Positions 12,201 through 25,635 of a stretch of DNA of 64,000 nucleotides are shown piece by piece; position 1 is the stretch's first letter; each line of letters starts with the position of its first letter. The stretch is from positions 3,658,001-3,722,000 of the forward strand of contig OZ316899.1 in the NCBI GenBank assembly GCA_973895155.1, in the 5' to 3' direction. Under the pieces are notes generated by a model, which was given only the letters and a program-made list of their open reading frames with translations, had not been told where the DNA came from and searched no databases. A program made the translations under genes and the position numbers. This DNA is from Marsupella aquatica (taxonomy: Eukaryota > Marchantiophyta).

Positions 12201-15200
12201 ACTGAGAATTTGGACTTTTAGTCGGGAATGACTCGGACAAGTATGGCAACCAATTTCTCGATGTCAAGTTACCCCATTCTCTTACTTTCGAACTTTACAA
12301 TACACGATGGACTGTTGAAAGCTTGGCTTTGTGATTTTCTTTGACAAATTCTCCTGGCTCTCCAAGGTGGCCGCGACGTTGCAGAGTTCCAAGCTGATTC
12401 AATCCGAGTGTATTCTGACAAAGAACTTGTCAAAGAGATAGAAAAAGCTGCGGGCCTGCTTGCACCAGAGCAAGATTGGTCCGTGCGGATAGCTGCCATG
12501 CAAAGAATTGAAGGACTTGTTGCTGGAGGTGAGTCAAGGCAGATAAGAACGTTTGAGCTTGGATTGCCCTCGGTCACTAAACTTGCTCTAAGCTTACCTC
12601 CATGTGATTGTCTTTATGGACGGGATTCCTATGTTCAAGTCAAGTTGAATCCATTTTGGGGAAGACTTGAAATGCTGATTCGGCTGTATCCCTGGAAGGT
12701 TGCTGCTCGAGTTGTACGGTATTTTGCAAAGATAATTTGTGCTCAGGAAGGAATAGATCTGAAACCAAGCTTCTTGCCGTGCTTTGGAAGGGTGCTTTCA
12801 AGCCTGAAGCGGGAATAACACTTGAGCCACTTTCTGTTGTCAGCGAGTTCACATGATTTTCTTGTGTAAGTCCTTTCTTGTGGCACCGAGTTTGGGTATC
12901 TTGGTCTAGAATCGCTCAGGGTTGTCCCTGAGATTCCAGATCAAATTGGAGCTCTCCCTTGTTAGACTTCGATAGTTGAGGAGCCGCCTGCTGCATTTAT
13001 CTGCAATGTTCCCAATGACCAGAATTGTTTCTGTACAACACAACAGTTTCTCTCAAGCTGCCTACCTTTTGTGATAGCAGCCTTCATGGGGTAGACCACC
13101 AGCCCACTGCCCTACCGGACACGATAAGGTCCTGACCATATTTCTTCTCTGGAACATGATACACAGTCTTCCCTGTGAAAAACCGTATGAACTGAACCTG
13201 GCAATATCCAAACCTCTCGTTACGGATTTGCGTTTGATTGTCATACCGATCAAGCTGCGAGTCATTGTAACAATCCCAGATGGTGTCTGAAGTGCCCATG
13301 CCTGTTCCGAGAGTGAGTGAAGAGGTGCTCCTCACCAGAATGCCGGATTCCATCCAGGATTCGCATCCCAAGTTGCTAATGCTTGACCCTGTTGGAGAAA
13401 CTGTCATGTTGACTGTTCAAGAAAGAGGTGGAAGCGTCATGAGAAGTTTGATCAAACTTGGGCGATTCAAATTGGGTCTAGTATTCCTTAAAGCCCCAAT
13501 TACACAAACCCAAGGTCGTTGCTAACACAGACCTCAGACTATTATGTTTTACTCAATTTAATACAGTGTAGCTTGACGCTGTCATACGCATGATTCCGAT
13601 TTAATTTCATTGTACGTTTGCATCTGTAAACAACCAGCGAACGAATCTGAAGCCCTTGTGTCTTTTTGGACCTGCACCTATTTGCTGTGCTCTTAGGCGA
13701 GGCGATTAATGGTACTTCGCACCTGGCTGGAAGGAAGTCTGGAATGAAACAATTACACCCCACGTACCTCTTTTGCTATGAGACTGACTAGAGTACATGT
13801 TTCCAAACCACCGTTAATGTGGCAACTGAAGGATGTGAGAGGGCACTGTGTTCGAGGTTTGTTTGCCGTCGGAATAGTGAGTGATGTTCTTGGCTAGGAC
13901 TTTTTTCTCATTTAGCTGCTTTGTACCAGTGGGTGGCTTACAAATGTGGAAAACTTACCAGATGCATTTCCCTGCTGTACTCTGACAAGACTTCTTGTTT
14001 CCTTTGTTCGCTGCCTGGTATGCCCGGAATCAATATGCTGTAATATTCCATCGCTCCTGCTACGTGTTATTAGTTACGTTATACGGGCCTTACTAACTTC
14101 AAAAATATGAGTTTACCCTTAGTAGGCATGCAGATGGGATATTTTAAAACACGTAGTAGTTGTCAGATTGCTTCTTGGATTATATATTGTCCTGCTGGGT
14201 GTTTTACCTTGATTACCTTGCAATATCTCTTGCTAGGACAGGCGACTTTCGTGTCTATATACGATGTTACGGAGTCAACTGCAGATCCTATGCAATGAGT
14301 TGTCTGTCTGATCTGATCATTTCATACTCAATTGACCTTAGACTTACCTCGATTGATCGTTTTCAGCGCCGCAGAGTCTCCACGAGCCTGGCCAGTTAGT
14401 ATTGGTCGTATGTGTTTCTTTTTATCAGGTCATGCACTTCACCGCTGTCCCTTCTTGCAGGTGCTGCTGAATACGCAAGCTTCAATTCACTGATGAAGCA
14501 GCTTGTGTCCCCCCTCAATGGTCAATTATCTGATCGCCGCTCGAGCATTGTGAAGCAGGTTGGTGTTCATGCTTGAAGAGTTTGGTACTTAAGTGGATCC
14601 ACGGCAATTATCACAGATTGTGGTCTATTACACTCAGATTTTAACTTAAGAGCCTTCTCACGGAGATTGGTTATCTTATTACGCGGAGGTTTTAGTCTTC
14701 ATCACACAGAAATTTCTACTTCTCTTACAAATAATCTTGGTTCTATTGGTGTTCCAGGCGTGTCAGCTCTTAAACTTGTTGTCCAGGGAGCTTCGTGTCA
14801 ATTTCGAAGCATTCGCTGAGTCCTTTATACCGGTGAGTTGGTATATTCCTTTCTAGTTTATGATAGCTTAGTGAAATAAATTCGGATGTTAAAAGAAAGG
14901 TAGGGATTTTTCTCTGAGGGTAACTGGAAATAATCTCATTGTTTCTGGAGAATGGTTTGTTGTAATAGCAAGGACAAGTGCCACGATTGCATTACTTTTG
15001 CGCAGATCTCTTTATATTGTTGTTACCCTGTTTCAGCTGTGATATTGTAAGTATCAGATGCTTTGTCGAATTTTCTGCTATTTTAATCTTAGCATCTGTA
15101 ACTCTTTTTTTAATACACAAAAGTCATGTAGTATTCATGCCAGCTGAATCGTTTTGCACGAACTTGCATCAGAATTACCCCTTTTCAGAGTAACCTCCCG

Positions 15201-18200
15201 TGGAGGTTGTCTTACAGTATCAGGCTTGCTGAGGTAACTAAGATATCTTGGGTCATTTAACGGTAACCTTAAGTGCCTCCAAATAGTCTCAACTCTTGGT
15301 AGGTCACATTAGAAACTTACGCATTCTTAAGGATGTTTACGGGTTGGCGTTTTCAGGTTTTGTTCAAGTTGGTGGTCATAACTGTGCTGGTGATTGCAGA
15401 CTCTGCAGATATCTGCATAAAAACTGTGAGTTTGCTGCTTATCTTTGTTTATCGTGCTCCAGCTAACCCAGTAATAAATAGGAGCACTCTTATAGTTCGT
15501 TATATGTCTGTTTCCTTATTGGTACTATGGTTTGATTTTTTTCCATGTCAAGAATTCTGTGTTTTAATTTTCTTTTTAACGTAAAATCCTGCAGATGCTC
15601 CGTCACTGTCGTGTAAGTCGCGTCCTTCCAAAACTCATGGAGTGTGGTAAGCATGATCGCAATGCAGTTTTGCGTGCCAGGTAAGAGGCTTAATAATTAT
15701 AGAGATCATCACTTTCTTTTTGACACTGTGTTGGTTCATATGATTGTGGCGTTCAATTCACTGAAAAACCTCCCAAAACGTACAGGTGTTGTGAGTATGC
15801 CCTTTTGGTTTTAGAGCAGTGGAGTGATTCTCCTGAGATACAGCGGTCAGTTGACCTATACGAAGATCTTATCAAATCTTGTGTTGGAGATGCTGTTAGT
15901 GAGGTAGTCGTCCTTACCCTTCTGGTTACATGAAGCAGTGTGTCATTGGTTTCGTGCATGAGCTACTGTTTTCTGTCATTGAGTTGGGTATACTGACAGA
16001 TGCATTGACAAGCAGAGGGTCAATGGATCTCTCCAAAGAATATCTATTTTTAGCATGAAGTAATTGATTTCGGGTTCTTAAGGGACAATTCACTGCAAGC
16101 GCACGTTCCTTAAGACGTTCAAAGCTAGTTTTAAGGTTTTTAACTGGGAACAAACAATCTTGTTTATCAGGTTCGCTGTTCTGCAAGAATGTGTTATCGT
16201 GTGTTTTCCAAATGCTGGCCCGAACGAGCTCAACGAATTTTTGTAACATTCGATGCTTCTGTACAACGGGTATGTCTCATGTATGCCGGGGTCCGTTTCT
16301 TTTCGTTATGGTCATCTTACCCGGTATCCAAACTTACGCAAGGTTGTGTAATGGTGGGTTTTGACGTGCTTGCTAGAATTGTTTCCGGATAAATTTATTA
16401 CGAATTATTTTTGCTTCATCTTGGACTTCTTCTCCCTGATGTTTGACTGAGCTTCCCAATTTTGACAATTTTTGCCATCCGTAAATTTAAGCAGCTTTTG
16501 AATGAGGACAAAGGAGTATTCCAGAAATCCTATGCATTCCCATCTGCATTAGAAAGGGGGTGTGAGCACCACCAGCCAGTGAAGCAGTCCTCTACTATGG
16601 CAGTGACTGGTACTAGACATCAGTTAGCAACCTATGGTACATCAGCATATTCCAATACAACGACAGGGAATGCTGACAAAAGTACGACCGGTCCAGCTGC
16701 ATTGGGAAGCCCCATCATAAACAGGCCATATCAAGGGACATCGGCCGAGTTGGTGGCAGCAAGAACTCTAGAGAGGGTACTTCAAGCTAGTCAACAGCAA
16801 GTAATTGCCATAGAAAACATGCTAAGAGGGGGGGAAAAGATAGACAAAAGTGCAACTCGTGCAACTGGGGGTCATGACCTCACGGCCGGAAGTAGTGACA
16901 AGAGGGCACCGTCAATGTCATCCAAGATGGCATTAAGAGACCCAGGTAGTTTGTCTTGAATTGAACCCTTTTTAACATGTTGCAGATTAAAATGGTCACG
17001 TCCAAGGTCATAGGATCGCATGTTTATTTAGCATATCAGTATTAGTTTCCTTTTTATTACTGGAGGGGCATGCCGTTTTTATTTCAGTGAATGTTTGGCT
17101 GACACATATATTTCATTGCTTTGATTCGCAGGTGGGAGCTACGCAGGCAAATTTAGTAACTCAGTTACTAATTATGTTGGCATGGATCATACATCTGCTT
17201 GTGATCCAGACTATCCTGCGTTGGTGCTTGCTCCTAAACAAATTGCCTCCCATGCTGCAAGTCGGCCGGCAGGAAATGCTACATTAGATCAAATTCAAGG
17301 ACAAGGGAGTGTCAGCTCTGGAGATTTTAGTGGGGTTGACAACTCTACGGCCCAGCAGTTGGAAACCTTTGCTATAGCGAGGCACCCTCATTCTCAGATT
17401 ATTGATGCTCACCACAGAGGGAATGAACTTGTGGGCAGCTTATCAACCGGAATTACTGCACGGAGGGTACCACAACATAAATCCCTAGCAAATGGTAGCA
17501 ATGCATATCTGGGGGAGCTGAAAGGACCTAAACGTGTCATGCGAACAGATAATGCAGACAAGGGTATTGAGAAGAAAGAATTGGATTCCGCTTGTATACC
17601 TGGGTTCCAAAGACCGTTGCTACGGCAAAGATCTTCAGGAAGTGCTAGAAGTAGTATGGATGAAAATCCTGTGCTTGCACAATTTGTTGCACGTGGGGAG
17701 ATGCATAGATACACAGAAGTTCTCGTGCCATTGACGGATGCTTTGACCGAAGGTCTCAGTGTTAGTGCGGACTGGGCTGTTCGAGGAGCTGCCTTCATTT
17801 TTCTGGGAAAAGTTCTGCAGCAAGGTTCTAAAGGGTTGCAGGAAATTAATCAGAATTTTGGAACGGTGATGAAACTGTTTTCTGCACATCTGGACGATCC
17901 TCATCACAAAGTGGCTCATGCTGCTTTGTCAACTTTAGCAGAACTTGTCCCTGTGTGTCGAAAGTCTTTTGAAGCGTACTTAGAGAGAATTGTGCCGCAA
18001 GTGTTCGGGCGATTGGTCGATGCAAAGGAGGTCATTCGGCAGCTTGGTAGCAAGGTTCTTGAAGTTGTTGGAAACACGTACAGTATTGACTCTTTGCTGC
18101 CTGCACTGCTCCGTTCACTTGATGAGCAGAGGTCACCAAAGGTCAAAATGAGGGTCATAGAATTTGCAATGGTTGCTTCTGCAAAGTTTGCTTTGCATGG

Positions 18201-21200
18201 TGAGACTTCTGGAGGGACTGGCCTGCTAAAATTATGGCTTGCAAAACTAGGCCCTCTTGCCCACGATAAAAACCCAAAGTTGAAGGAAGCAGCTGTCACA
18301 GGGATCATATCTGTGTACTCCCATTTTGACTCGACAATTGTTCTAAATTTCATCCTAGGGCTATCAATTGAAGAACAAAGCCTGCTTCGGCGGTCACTGA
18401 AGCAGTACACTCCACGTATTGAAGTTGATCTTATGACATACATACAAAACAAGAGTCAGCGAGCGAGGTCCAAATTTGTCCATGATCATTCAGATTCTAC
18501 CTCAGCCATCCCAGGGATTTTTGCAGAGAATATGAAAAGTGGTTATTCTAACCTCACAGGTTACGAGTCTTTATTAAATTGCAGTTCAAGTTCCATAAAC
18601 TGTGATGGTAGCAGGAAGTGGGAAAGCACACAACCTGATTCTACATTCACTGGAGATCGATTGCCTCCGCAAACAGCTGCAAGAGAGCTCATCGTGGAGA
18701 CCTTTCAGAGTTGCGGAACCTCAGAAACCACAAAGGAGATCTCCGTTCATTTCAACTCAGAATCTTTGCAGTCTAGGGGGATGAAGGAGGTGATGAACGA
18801 AGTCGAGGGCGTTGATCCCAGAGCTGACATATCATTAGTACGAGTAAAGGCGGCAGAAGATTATCAGTGTACCCTTGATTCAAGAATTGAATGCAGGAAG
18901 TGTCCCTCAGTTGAGTCTGTGGAACTCCTCAACTCTGATGAAAGGGTCATTCCTGAGGCATTTCATGGAGCAATTCGAGTAACTGAGCTGCAGTCAGAAA
19001 CGCAAGTCAATCATGATGTCAAATTTATCAAGAAGGTCAACATTAAATCTCATTCACAAGAATCTCTCTCGTCTGTCCCTGAGCTTCTCCAGCAGGTACC
19101 AGTTTGTTTAGTGAACATGGACACTTCATGGTTGATTGGCATGTCAAAGAAGAATGGAGTTCCATGCTTTAATGTGTATGACATTGCTTTTGAAGTTTAC
19201 ATTTTCTCCCCTTCCTGATAGCAGGACTGCGACATGGTTATTCTGCAGATAACAAGTTGGAGTAGTGTGAAGCCAACAAAGAACAAATACGAGACTCTTC
19301 TGCAGCTCATTTTGTCAAGAGTAAATGATCCTGCAGCATGGTGTGAGGTTGGTTTCCTTCACAAGATGTGAGCTGATGATTGTGGTAAAGTGTCAATTTG
19401 GTCGCGTCAATCTCCCTCCCTCAGTAAAGTCTCCTTCTGTGTACGTGACGAGGCATACAGTACGGTATGGGTCTGATAAACATTTTGTTAAACACAATTT
19501 CTTACTTTCAACTGATGGTCTATTCAAGGCATGATGTAATTGTCATGTGCAGTACTTCAACCAAATTTTAATGGTTATTCTTGAATCCATGGATGACACC
19601 GATATTGCAGTTAAAGAGCTTGCTCTGTCTGCTACCTTCGATATATTGAGCAACCAGGTGGTCTTCTGACTTATGGATCCGTTAATCCATGGCTGCGTGT
19701 CTGCAAGTTGTAACTTGATGGTGGCAGTATGCATCTCTGAACACGGTCAACTCGTTTCTGACTTTCATGATATAGTGGCTTGGGGCTTCGAAGCTCTGTC
19801 GGATCTGAAGCGGAAATTATATATCTATTAAAAAGTACCGGTATAAATCCATGTGTCAAAAGCATTTCCTTGAAACAAACAAACCCGGCCCGTTCTCGGA
19901 ACTGGAAAAAAGGTGGAGCCAAAGGCCTTATGTATATGAACGATTCTTGTAGAAACCAAGACTGGACGAATCTACTGGGGTTTTGCTGGAGAAGCTCCTC
20001 CAAACAGCCATGGATCCAGATCCGAAGGTACATGAAAGGGGTTCATTGCTGGTGCTGAAATTTGTCAACAGATGTGTATAGGAAATATCTGTAGTTTGTC
20101 TAGTGGGATAGCATTGGGCTGGTTTGCATTTATGTACTCGCGTGTTGGACAAAAATGAGTAATCACGAGAAGTTTACGCACTGGCCTTTGTTTCCAAATT
20201 CCCTATCTACCATCGAGCTATTGAATACGAGTTAATCAGCCCACGGTGTTGGATGATTTACTTTCCAATCTTACTCTTTCGATGGTATGTAATAGTGAAC
20301 TGCAGATTTTTCTGCTGGACTAACTTTTGGGGGTCATATCTTACAGATTTCCACTGCTGCAGATCGTTGCAGAACTGTCATGTTGACGGAATTTGATCCC
20401 CATCGCTGCCTTTCGGTGTGTCTTGGAGCTGTCTAAAGGATAGTAGTTGTGTTGCGGCAGAACATATAGGCTTTTGCTCTAGGATGCGGAATATGGGAAC
20501 TTTGAGCGATGTAGAACTAAGTTCGAGTTAGTTCTGTGTGAGTTGGTAATTATGAATGTAATCGAGCATTACTGACAGTGGTAACCTGTGATCAAGACTG
20601 GACCCAGAAGCGTAGGTAGACTTTATTTCGAAGTTTTGTAAACAATTACTTTGGGTTCATGTCAGCAATAGTTGGAATCTTGAACCGGGGCCCTTCGCCT
20701 GAGCTCGTTCCATTCGATTTTCGTCGTTGTATTAAGGTCGAAATTTTACCGTACAGTATTTTCTTGCAGGTTTTGATACGGCAGTTAGTCTCTGATGATG
20801 AAAAGTCACTGATCACATGTATCGGCTCTTTGACTATGGTAACATGAATGTCAGTTTTTGTTTTTGACGTTGTTAGGATTCTTCTCTCACAAGAATGTCA
20901 ACACCTTGGAGGCATTCACCCATTAGATGGCTATCATTTAATTTCTGGAGATGGGATTTAATTTCTGGAGATGGGAGGCATTCACCCATTAGATGGCAAT
21001 GTCCTGCGTTGCAGTGGTTGCACTTGTTAAAAAGATGGGATGACTCTCCTTTACTTCTCTGAGATTTTCGTGGACACTGCTGATAATTGCAAAAAACTAT
21101 AGTGACTAATCTCTTCAGCTCGTAAGTTCGTAGTGGTTTGACAGTGCAGAGCCATACTTGAATGGGCTACTGTGGTGTTACTTATCCCGGATGGTGTCTA

Positions 21201-22282
21201 TGTGCAGCTGGTGAGTCGTCTTGCACCTGAGAAACTCCTCGCTCAGCTACCTACCTTCCTCCCTGCTTTATTCGACGCATTTGGCAATCAAAATGCAGAT
21301 GTGCGCAAGGTATACCGTTGTTAACTCCCATCAGAGTTACTGTCAATGATCGTTCTTGCGTAAGTAGGGTTCTACTGCCTTTTTGCACCAAATCATCTGA
21401 CGTGAGCTAAAGAAGGCTTGACTTCTACGCAGGAAGCCCTTAAGCCAGTTCATTCAGGCATCGAGCCACTTGAGGGACTGTAGTACAGATGTTATTCACT
21501 TGATTCAATGTTTAAGCAGCGATTGACCATTTGCTCACGTTTTCGCTGAATTCTTGGGCCTAATCATTCAGCGATGACTGCGAATCAAGCGCTTGCAGTG
21601 TTTTTAAGCTCCTAGATTTTCCAGCTCTACATTGGCTAAACTGACGTATTCCGTTGAAGTCACAAACTTTTTCCGATCCTCCTTTTTTCGTTTAGATTTT
21701 GTTGCGGAGCGTCGTCTCAACGTGCCCCCGATTTGTATGATCGCTTTCTAACGTCTTTACAAAATAATTGAGTTAGCACACAAGAATATTCTTAACTTCT
21801 TGATGTGTCCATTGAACCTCAGACAGTTGTGTTCTGCTTAGTCGACATCTACATTGTGCTCGGCGAGGCATTCGTGCCATATCTTGGTAGCCTTAGTAGT
21901 ACACAACTTCGGCTTGTCACAATATATGCCACGAGAATCTCCCAGGTATGTCCTGAGTATTTTTTCATTTTGCTCTTCCACCTAAAGTGCCTTCCAACAA
22001 CCCCGTATAGACACTCTCGTCAAATGCTACAACGATAAGAACAAAGGAATACTCTTGGGGAGTATGAGTAGGTTCAAAAGATTATAATATTTGAAATGAG
22101 AATGGGTACTGCAACTTCTTTGTAGGTCGATTTGCGGTTTTTCCTCCATTCCAAGAAAAAGATTTATGGTTTGTGATTCCTTGAATATGTACACCGACCT
22201 CAGGTGATGATCGTGTGCGAGTAACACAATCTCCATTCTGCAGGCAAGAACGGGCACATCTTTGGAATCAAGAAACTTGTAA
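9249..22282 (+). CDS. CLASP: CLASP, CLIP-associated microtubule-binding protein (TOG/HEAT repeats), 22 exons
   Basis: CLASP binds microtubule plus ends and the cell cortex and controls microtubule stability, division-plane and cell-expansion arrays. Proposed exons: 9249-9581, 10302-10457, 11124-11186, 11418-11486, 11811-12015, 12367-12528, 14461-14558, 14758-14832, 15357-15425, 15595-15680, 15786-15903, 16171-16269, 16495-16945, 17132-19095, 19225-19347, 19553-19657, 19953-20075, 20347-20415, 20770-20838, 21208-21309, 21823-21945, 22244-22282. All introns are GT-AG, all phases agree, and the total is 4,701 nt (1,566 residues plus TAA). The start (MEDAIEQIQTKDTKERM) and FRVSQGTLQALASAAALAGEHLK match the N-terminal TOG domain of plant CLASP. 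A second TOG region spans about residues 290-510 and a third about 860-1100 (DDPHHKVAHAALSTLAELVP, LLPALLRSLDEQRSPK). The C-terminal domain (residues 1317-1566) ends near DIYIVLGEAFVPYL. Residues 512-850 and 1100-1316 are Ser/Thr-rich linkers. Arabidopsis CLASP is about 1,440 residues. Exon 15 may instead start at 19249 (8 residues shorter). No stop or frameshift seen. Confidence 0.95.
12529..14460 (+). other. CLASP intron 6 (largest intron)
   Basis: At 1.9 kb this is the longest CLASP intron; most others are about 70-950 bp. It lies between the end of the exon coding GLVAGG and the exon coding AAEYASFNSLMKQL. Reading frames in it (for example 12529-12818, read through the donor) show no CLASP similarity. 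I see no transposon ends or coding domain in it. Confidence 0.8.
20910..20997 (+). repeat. Nested short duplications in CLASP intron 19
   Basis: A 22-bp segment (20910-20931, GGCATTCACCCATTAGATGG core) recurs at 20976-20997. Between the two lies a 20-bp unit (20936-20955) repeated in tandem (20956-20975). The pattern fits replication slippage in an intron. No coding effect. Confidence 0.85.
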
Positions 22283-23656
22283 CCAACTCCAGTTGCTGAT
22301 CTGATCTAATGTTGAATTCGTTTACTTGTGGTTTCTCTGCGAGCCAGAGGCTTCATATGTTCACCTTCTTATTATGGATGCAAAGGTTCAAATTGTTATC
22401 TTCGAGGATAATCTCGGTCTAGAATGCAATTACAATTATGTAAGAAACTGAATAGGAAGAACAGAGGATAGACATGAAAAAGTGGCACTTTGGTTATGAC
22501 AGATTTGCAAATTTTTGAATCTATATTGTGGGAATCAGTTTGCACTTTTAAGTACTTGCACACCTTCCTCTTATGGAGACCTCCATGTTATAATAGTCAG
22601 GACTCTCTCTTCTGGAGTCTGGCTATAGATCATATTCTTTTCAGTCGCTCTTTTATCGAGTCCAGATTATGAAATCTTTTCCACCGTTGAAATGCATATG
22701 GTTGAATGCAAGTTGAGGACCTTCTCAGACAACCTGACTTGCTACTAGGCCGTTTTATCAGGAATGATCCTTTGGAATGTGGACTTGCTCGATCCTTGTA
22801 AAAAGTACGGAAACCTATTTTCAAAACTTAGTGTATGACACGATAGGTCGCACTTGGTCGCACTTGAACCCTTGATCACAAGGACTGAGGACTGAGGTGG
22901 AGTATTCAGCAGTCGAGATGGTGCCAGAACCATTAGGAACTTGCCAAATATCGTGCTTCATTATTGCCTCGCATTTTTGAAGGCTGTCTAGTGGACGGGC
23001 CGAGTACAGTACGGGAGCATTTGTAAGATTATGGTCTTACTTCAGCATTGTTGACCTTCTTGGTTTCGATGAGAACCTGTTTACCAAGTTTGAGCTCACT
23101 ACAAGCTGTTCAGACGCAGGAGGTATTTGTGTTAGGTAAGCCCCAGTTTATGGTTTCCATGAAATGCTGTTGGGGGTTGTAGCATGCGAGCAAACAGGAA
23201 AATTTTATAGTGAGAACAGGTCTAGCACTCAAGTCACATCCCTTCATGAAATCACTACATTTGGGGAAGTTCTTGGATACCCTGGTTCTATAGCCAGGTT
23301 GCTAGCCTTTGGCAAGAATATGGCAAATGTTGTCCAAACACTCTGAACATGCAACAGTGATGTAATCAACATTAAGCCAGCGAGCTAAACCCTGTTTTAT
23401 TTCAATTATAAAAATCTCTAGAACATTTGTCAGGATTTCTTAAAAGTCCAAGCTCTCCAAAATTGCATAGGGAAAGGAGCATTTTAATCTACAGTCCCTG
23501 CCACTGCCCGGCAAACTATTTACCTCACTCATTTTGCTGATGACGAGGCAGGTCAGGTCAGGTCAGGTTAAGCAATATGTAACAGGGTTTAGGGTTTATA
23601 TACATTTTCGTGCAGCCCAGCGACTGCAATGCTTGGTCTTTGCGGTCTTTGTAGTG
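22283..23656. other. 3' flank of CLASP
   Basis: Follows the CLASP stop codon at 22280-22282. It should contain the 3' untranslated region and terminator; several A-rich and AATAAA-like stretches occur but none is decisive. Short open frames on both strands show no recognisable domain or compositional coding signal. A small tandem (CAGGT)n run lies at about 23550-23570. Confidence 0.5.
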
Positions 23657-24612
23657 GTCTTTTTGCCACGAGTGCCCGAAAAAGATCGTCCTGCCATGAA
23701 AATACACAGGAACCAACATTACAAAGTAAGTTGATCCCCGTGCCATTCTTCAAACGTCACTGCATCGGGAGCCCGGATAGCACTGCAGCCTTCTTCCCGT
23801 ACTCCCCTCGCATCAACTCCGCCCACCCTTCCTCCCCGTTGTTTAGGGTTCATGTAGGGTTTACCCTTACCCTATTCCTCGTGGCTACACCAACGGATCA
23901 ACTCCAATCCTGCCATCCTCCAAATCTCAATTCATCACGACCCCGCATTGTGCGGCTATCTCACCACGACCCTTGATCGCATCTAACCAGGGCCCCTCAT
24001 GTTTGTGGTTCCCTTACCATTTGCGGTTCAGGGTTTGCCGTTTACAATTTAGGGGTTACCCTAGTTTCGTGGTCTTCTTGTCACGAGTGCCCGAAAAAGA
24101 CCGTCATGCGATGAAAAGTAAATCCATGCACACACCATTCTTCAAGCGTCATTGCATCGGGAGCCTGGATAGCACTGCGGCCTTCTTCCCGTACTCCCCT
24201 CGCATCAACTCTACTCACCCTGTCTTCTACCTCCCCGCTGCACGACTATCGCGTAGAGCCTCTCCCTGTGCTGCTAGCCTGCTCACACCCGCCCGAATTT
24301 AGGGTTCAGGATTTCCCTAAACCCTTACCTTCTTCGTCGTGGCTCCCTCCCCCGGCCATGCAAACACAAAGGGATGAACTTCGATCCTACTCGTTTGCGG
24401 TTCAGGGTTTACCGTTTACAGTTTAGGGTTTACCCTAGTTTCATGGTCTCCTTGCCACGATTGCCCGAAAAAATACCGTCGTGCCATGAAAATACAAAGT
24501 AAATCGATCCCCGCACCATTCTTCAAACGTCATTGCATTGGGAGCCAGTTGGATAGCATTGCGGCCCTCTTCCCGTACTCCCCTCGCATCAACTCTGCCC
24601 ACCCTGCCTTCT
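23657..24612 (+). repeat. Three dispersed direct repeats of about 160-180 bp
   Basis: Copies at about 23657-23833, 24070-24225 and 24444-24612. Each starts with a GTGCCCGAAAAA-type block (CACGAGTGCCCGAAAAAGA in the first two), contains ACCATTCTTCAA(A/G)CGTCA(T/C)TGCAT, and ends CCCGTACTCCCCTCGCATCA. Spacers contain TTTAGGG-like tracts such as GTTTAGGGTTTACCCTAG. The origin is unknown: it could be a local amplification or a decayed repeat family. Small open frames over it are by-products of the repeat. Confidence 0.8.
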
Positions 24613-24839
24613 ATCGCGTAGAGCCTCTCCATACGCGACAAGCGACTGCGTCACCTCTGCCTCACCTGGAACTTCACGCACGGGTTTCACCTCTTTCTGG
24701 CCAATTCCGTAACACTCACTCATTTCCCCGCAACCCTCAACTCACGTGCAATCCATGGGCACAGCACTCTGCTTTCAGAACACGGACACCCTCCACAAAA
24801 CTATACTAGTTACACTACTAGTGATAGTAGTCCCACCTT

Positions 24840-25250
24840 GTGTTCCACCTCCCCGCTGCACGACTAGCGCGTAGAGCCTCTCCCTGTGCTGCTAGCCTAC
24901 GCCCAAAAGTTTAGGGTTTAGGGTTGCCCGAACCTGGAATTGCCTCAAACTCAAACTCCATTCATGGCAGCAAACCACGGCACCACTCAGCCTTCCCTCC
25001 TGGCGGTTAGGGTTTTGGTTTTAGGGTTCAGGGTTTTCCTGCAACCCTTACCTTCTTCGTCAATGGCTCCCTCCCCCGGCCATGCAAACACAAAGGGACG
25101 AACTCCGATCCTGGTATTCTCAAAATGTCAACTCATGATCACAACACCCCACACAGTGCGGCGATCTCATCACGAGCCCTCATGGCATCAAACCAGGGCA
25201 CCACTTAGCCTTCCCTCCTTGCTGGGGTTAGGGTTTAGGGTTTTAGGGTG
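24840..25250 (+). repeat. Interstitial TTTAGGG-type (telomere-like) sequence
   Basis: Several degenerate TTTAGGG/TTAGGG clusters occur (about 24908-24925, 25010-25035, 25225-25248), with related ones in the spacers from 23585 to 24440. They are short and interrupted. This is the plant telomere motif, so they may be old double-strand-break repair scars. A block at 24846-24898 (CGCGTAGAGCCTCTCCCTGTGCTGCTAGCC core) repeats one at about 24235-24287. Confidence 0.65.
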
Positions 25251-25317
25251 GAAAAAGTGTCAAGTTTATTTTCTCACCTCAAAATCTGTTGCTGTACTTT
25301 CCAAATGTTTTCTTCTC

Positions 25318-25635
25318 AACATCTTTTTTTCACTTAGACATGTTTTCTCTCCTCAAATTTTTTCTCATCTCAACATCTATTTCTCTCCTCGACTTCTTTT
25401 ATCACCTCGACATCTTTTCCTCACCTTGACATCTTTTCGTTCCTTGACATCTTTTATCACCTTGACATCTTTTCTCTCCTTGACATCTTTTCGCTCCTTG
25501 ACATCTTTTATCACCTCGACATCTTTTCCTCACCTTGACATCTTTTCTCTCCTTGACATCTTTTCGCTCCTTGACATCTTTTCTCTTCTTGACATCTTTT
25601 ATCACCTCGACATCTTTTCTCTCCTCTACATCTTT
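25318..25635 (+). repeat. Minisatellite, 17-19 bp unit
   Basis: About 17 degenerate tandem copies of CTTGACATCTTTTCTCTC, with variants such as CTCGACATCTTTTATCAC. The antisense frame reads as a lysine/aspartate/valine repeat (KDVKxRKDVK), which explains the open frames on both strands here; these are not credible genes. Pyrimidine-rich on the plus strand. Confidence 0.9.

Noticed and set aside
12529-12818. Extension of CLASP exon 6 through the donor into the open frame
   Set aside because: CLASP similarity stops at GLVAGG and resumes at 14461 with matching phase; the frame beyond is intronic.
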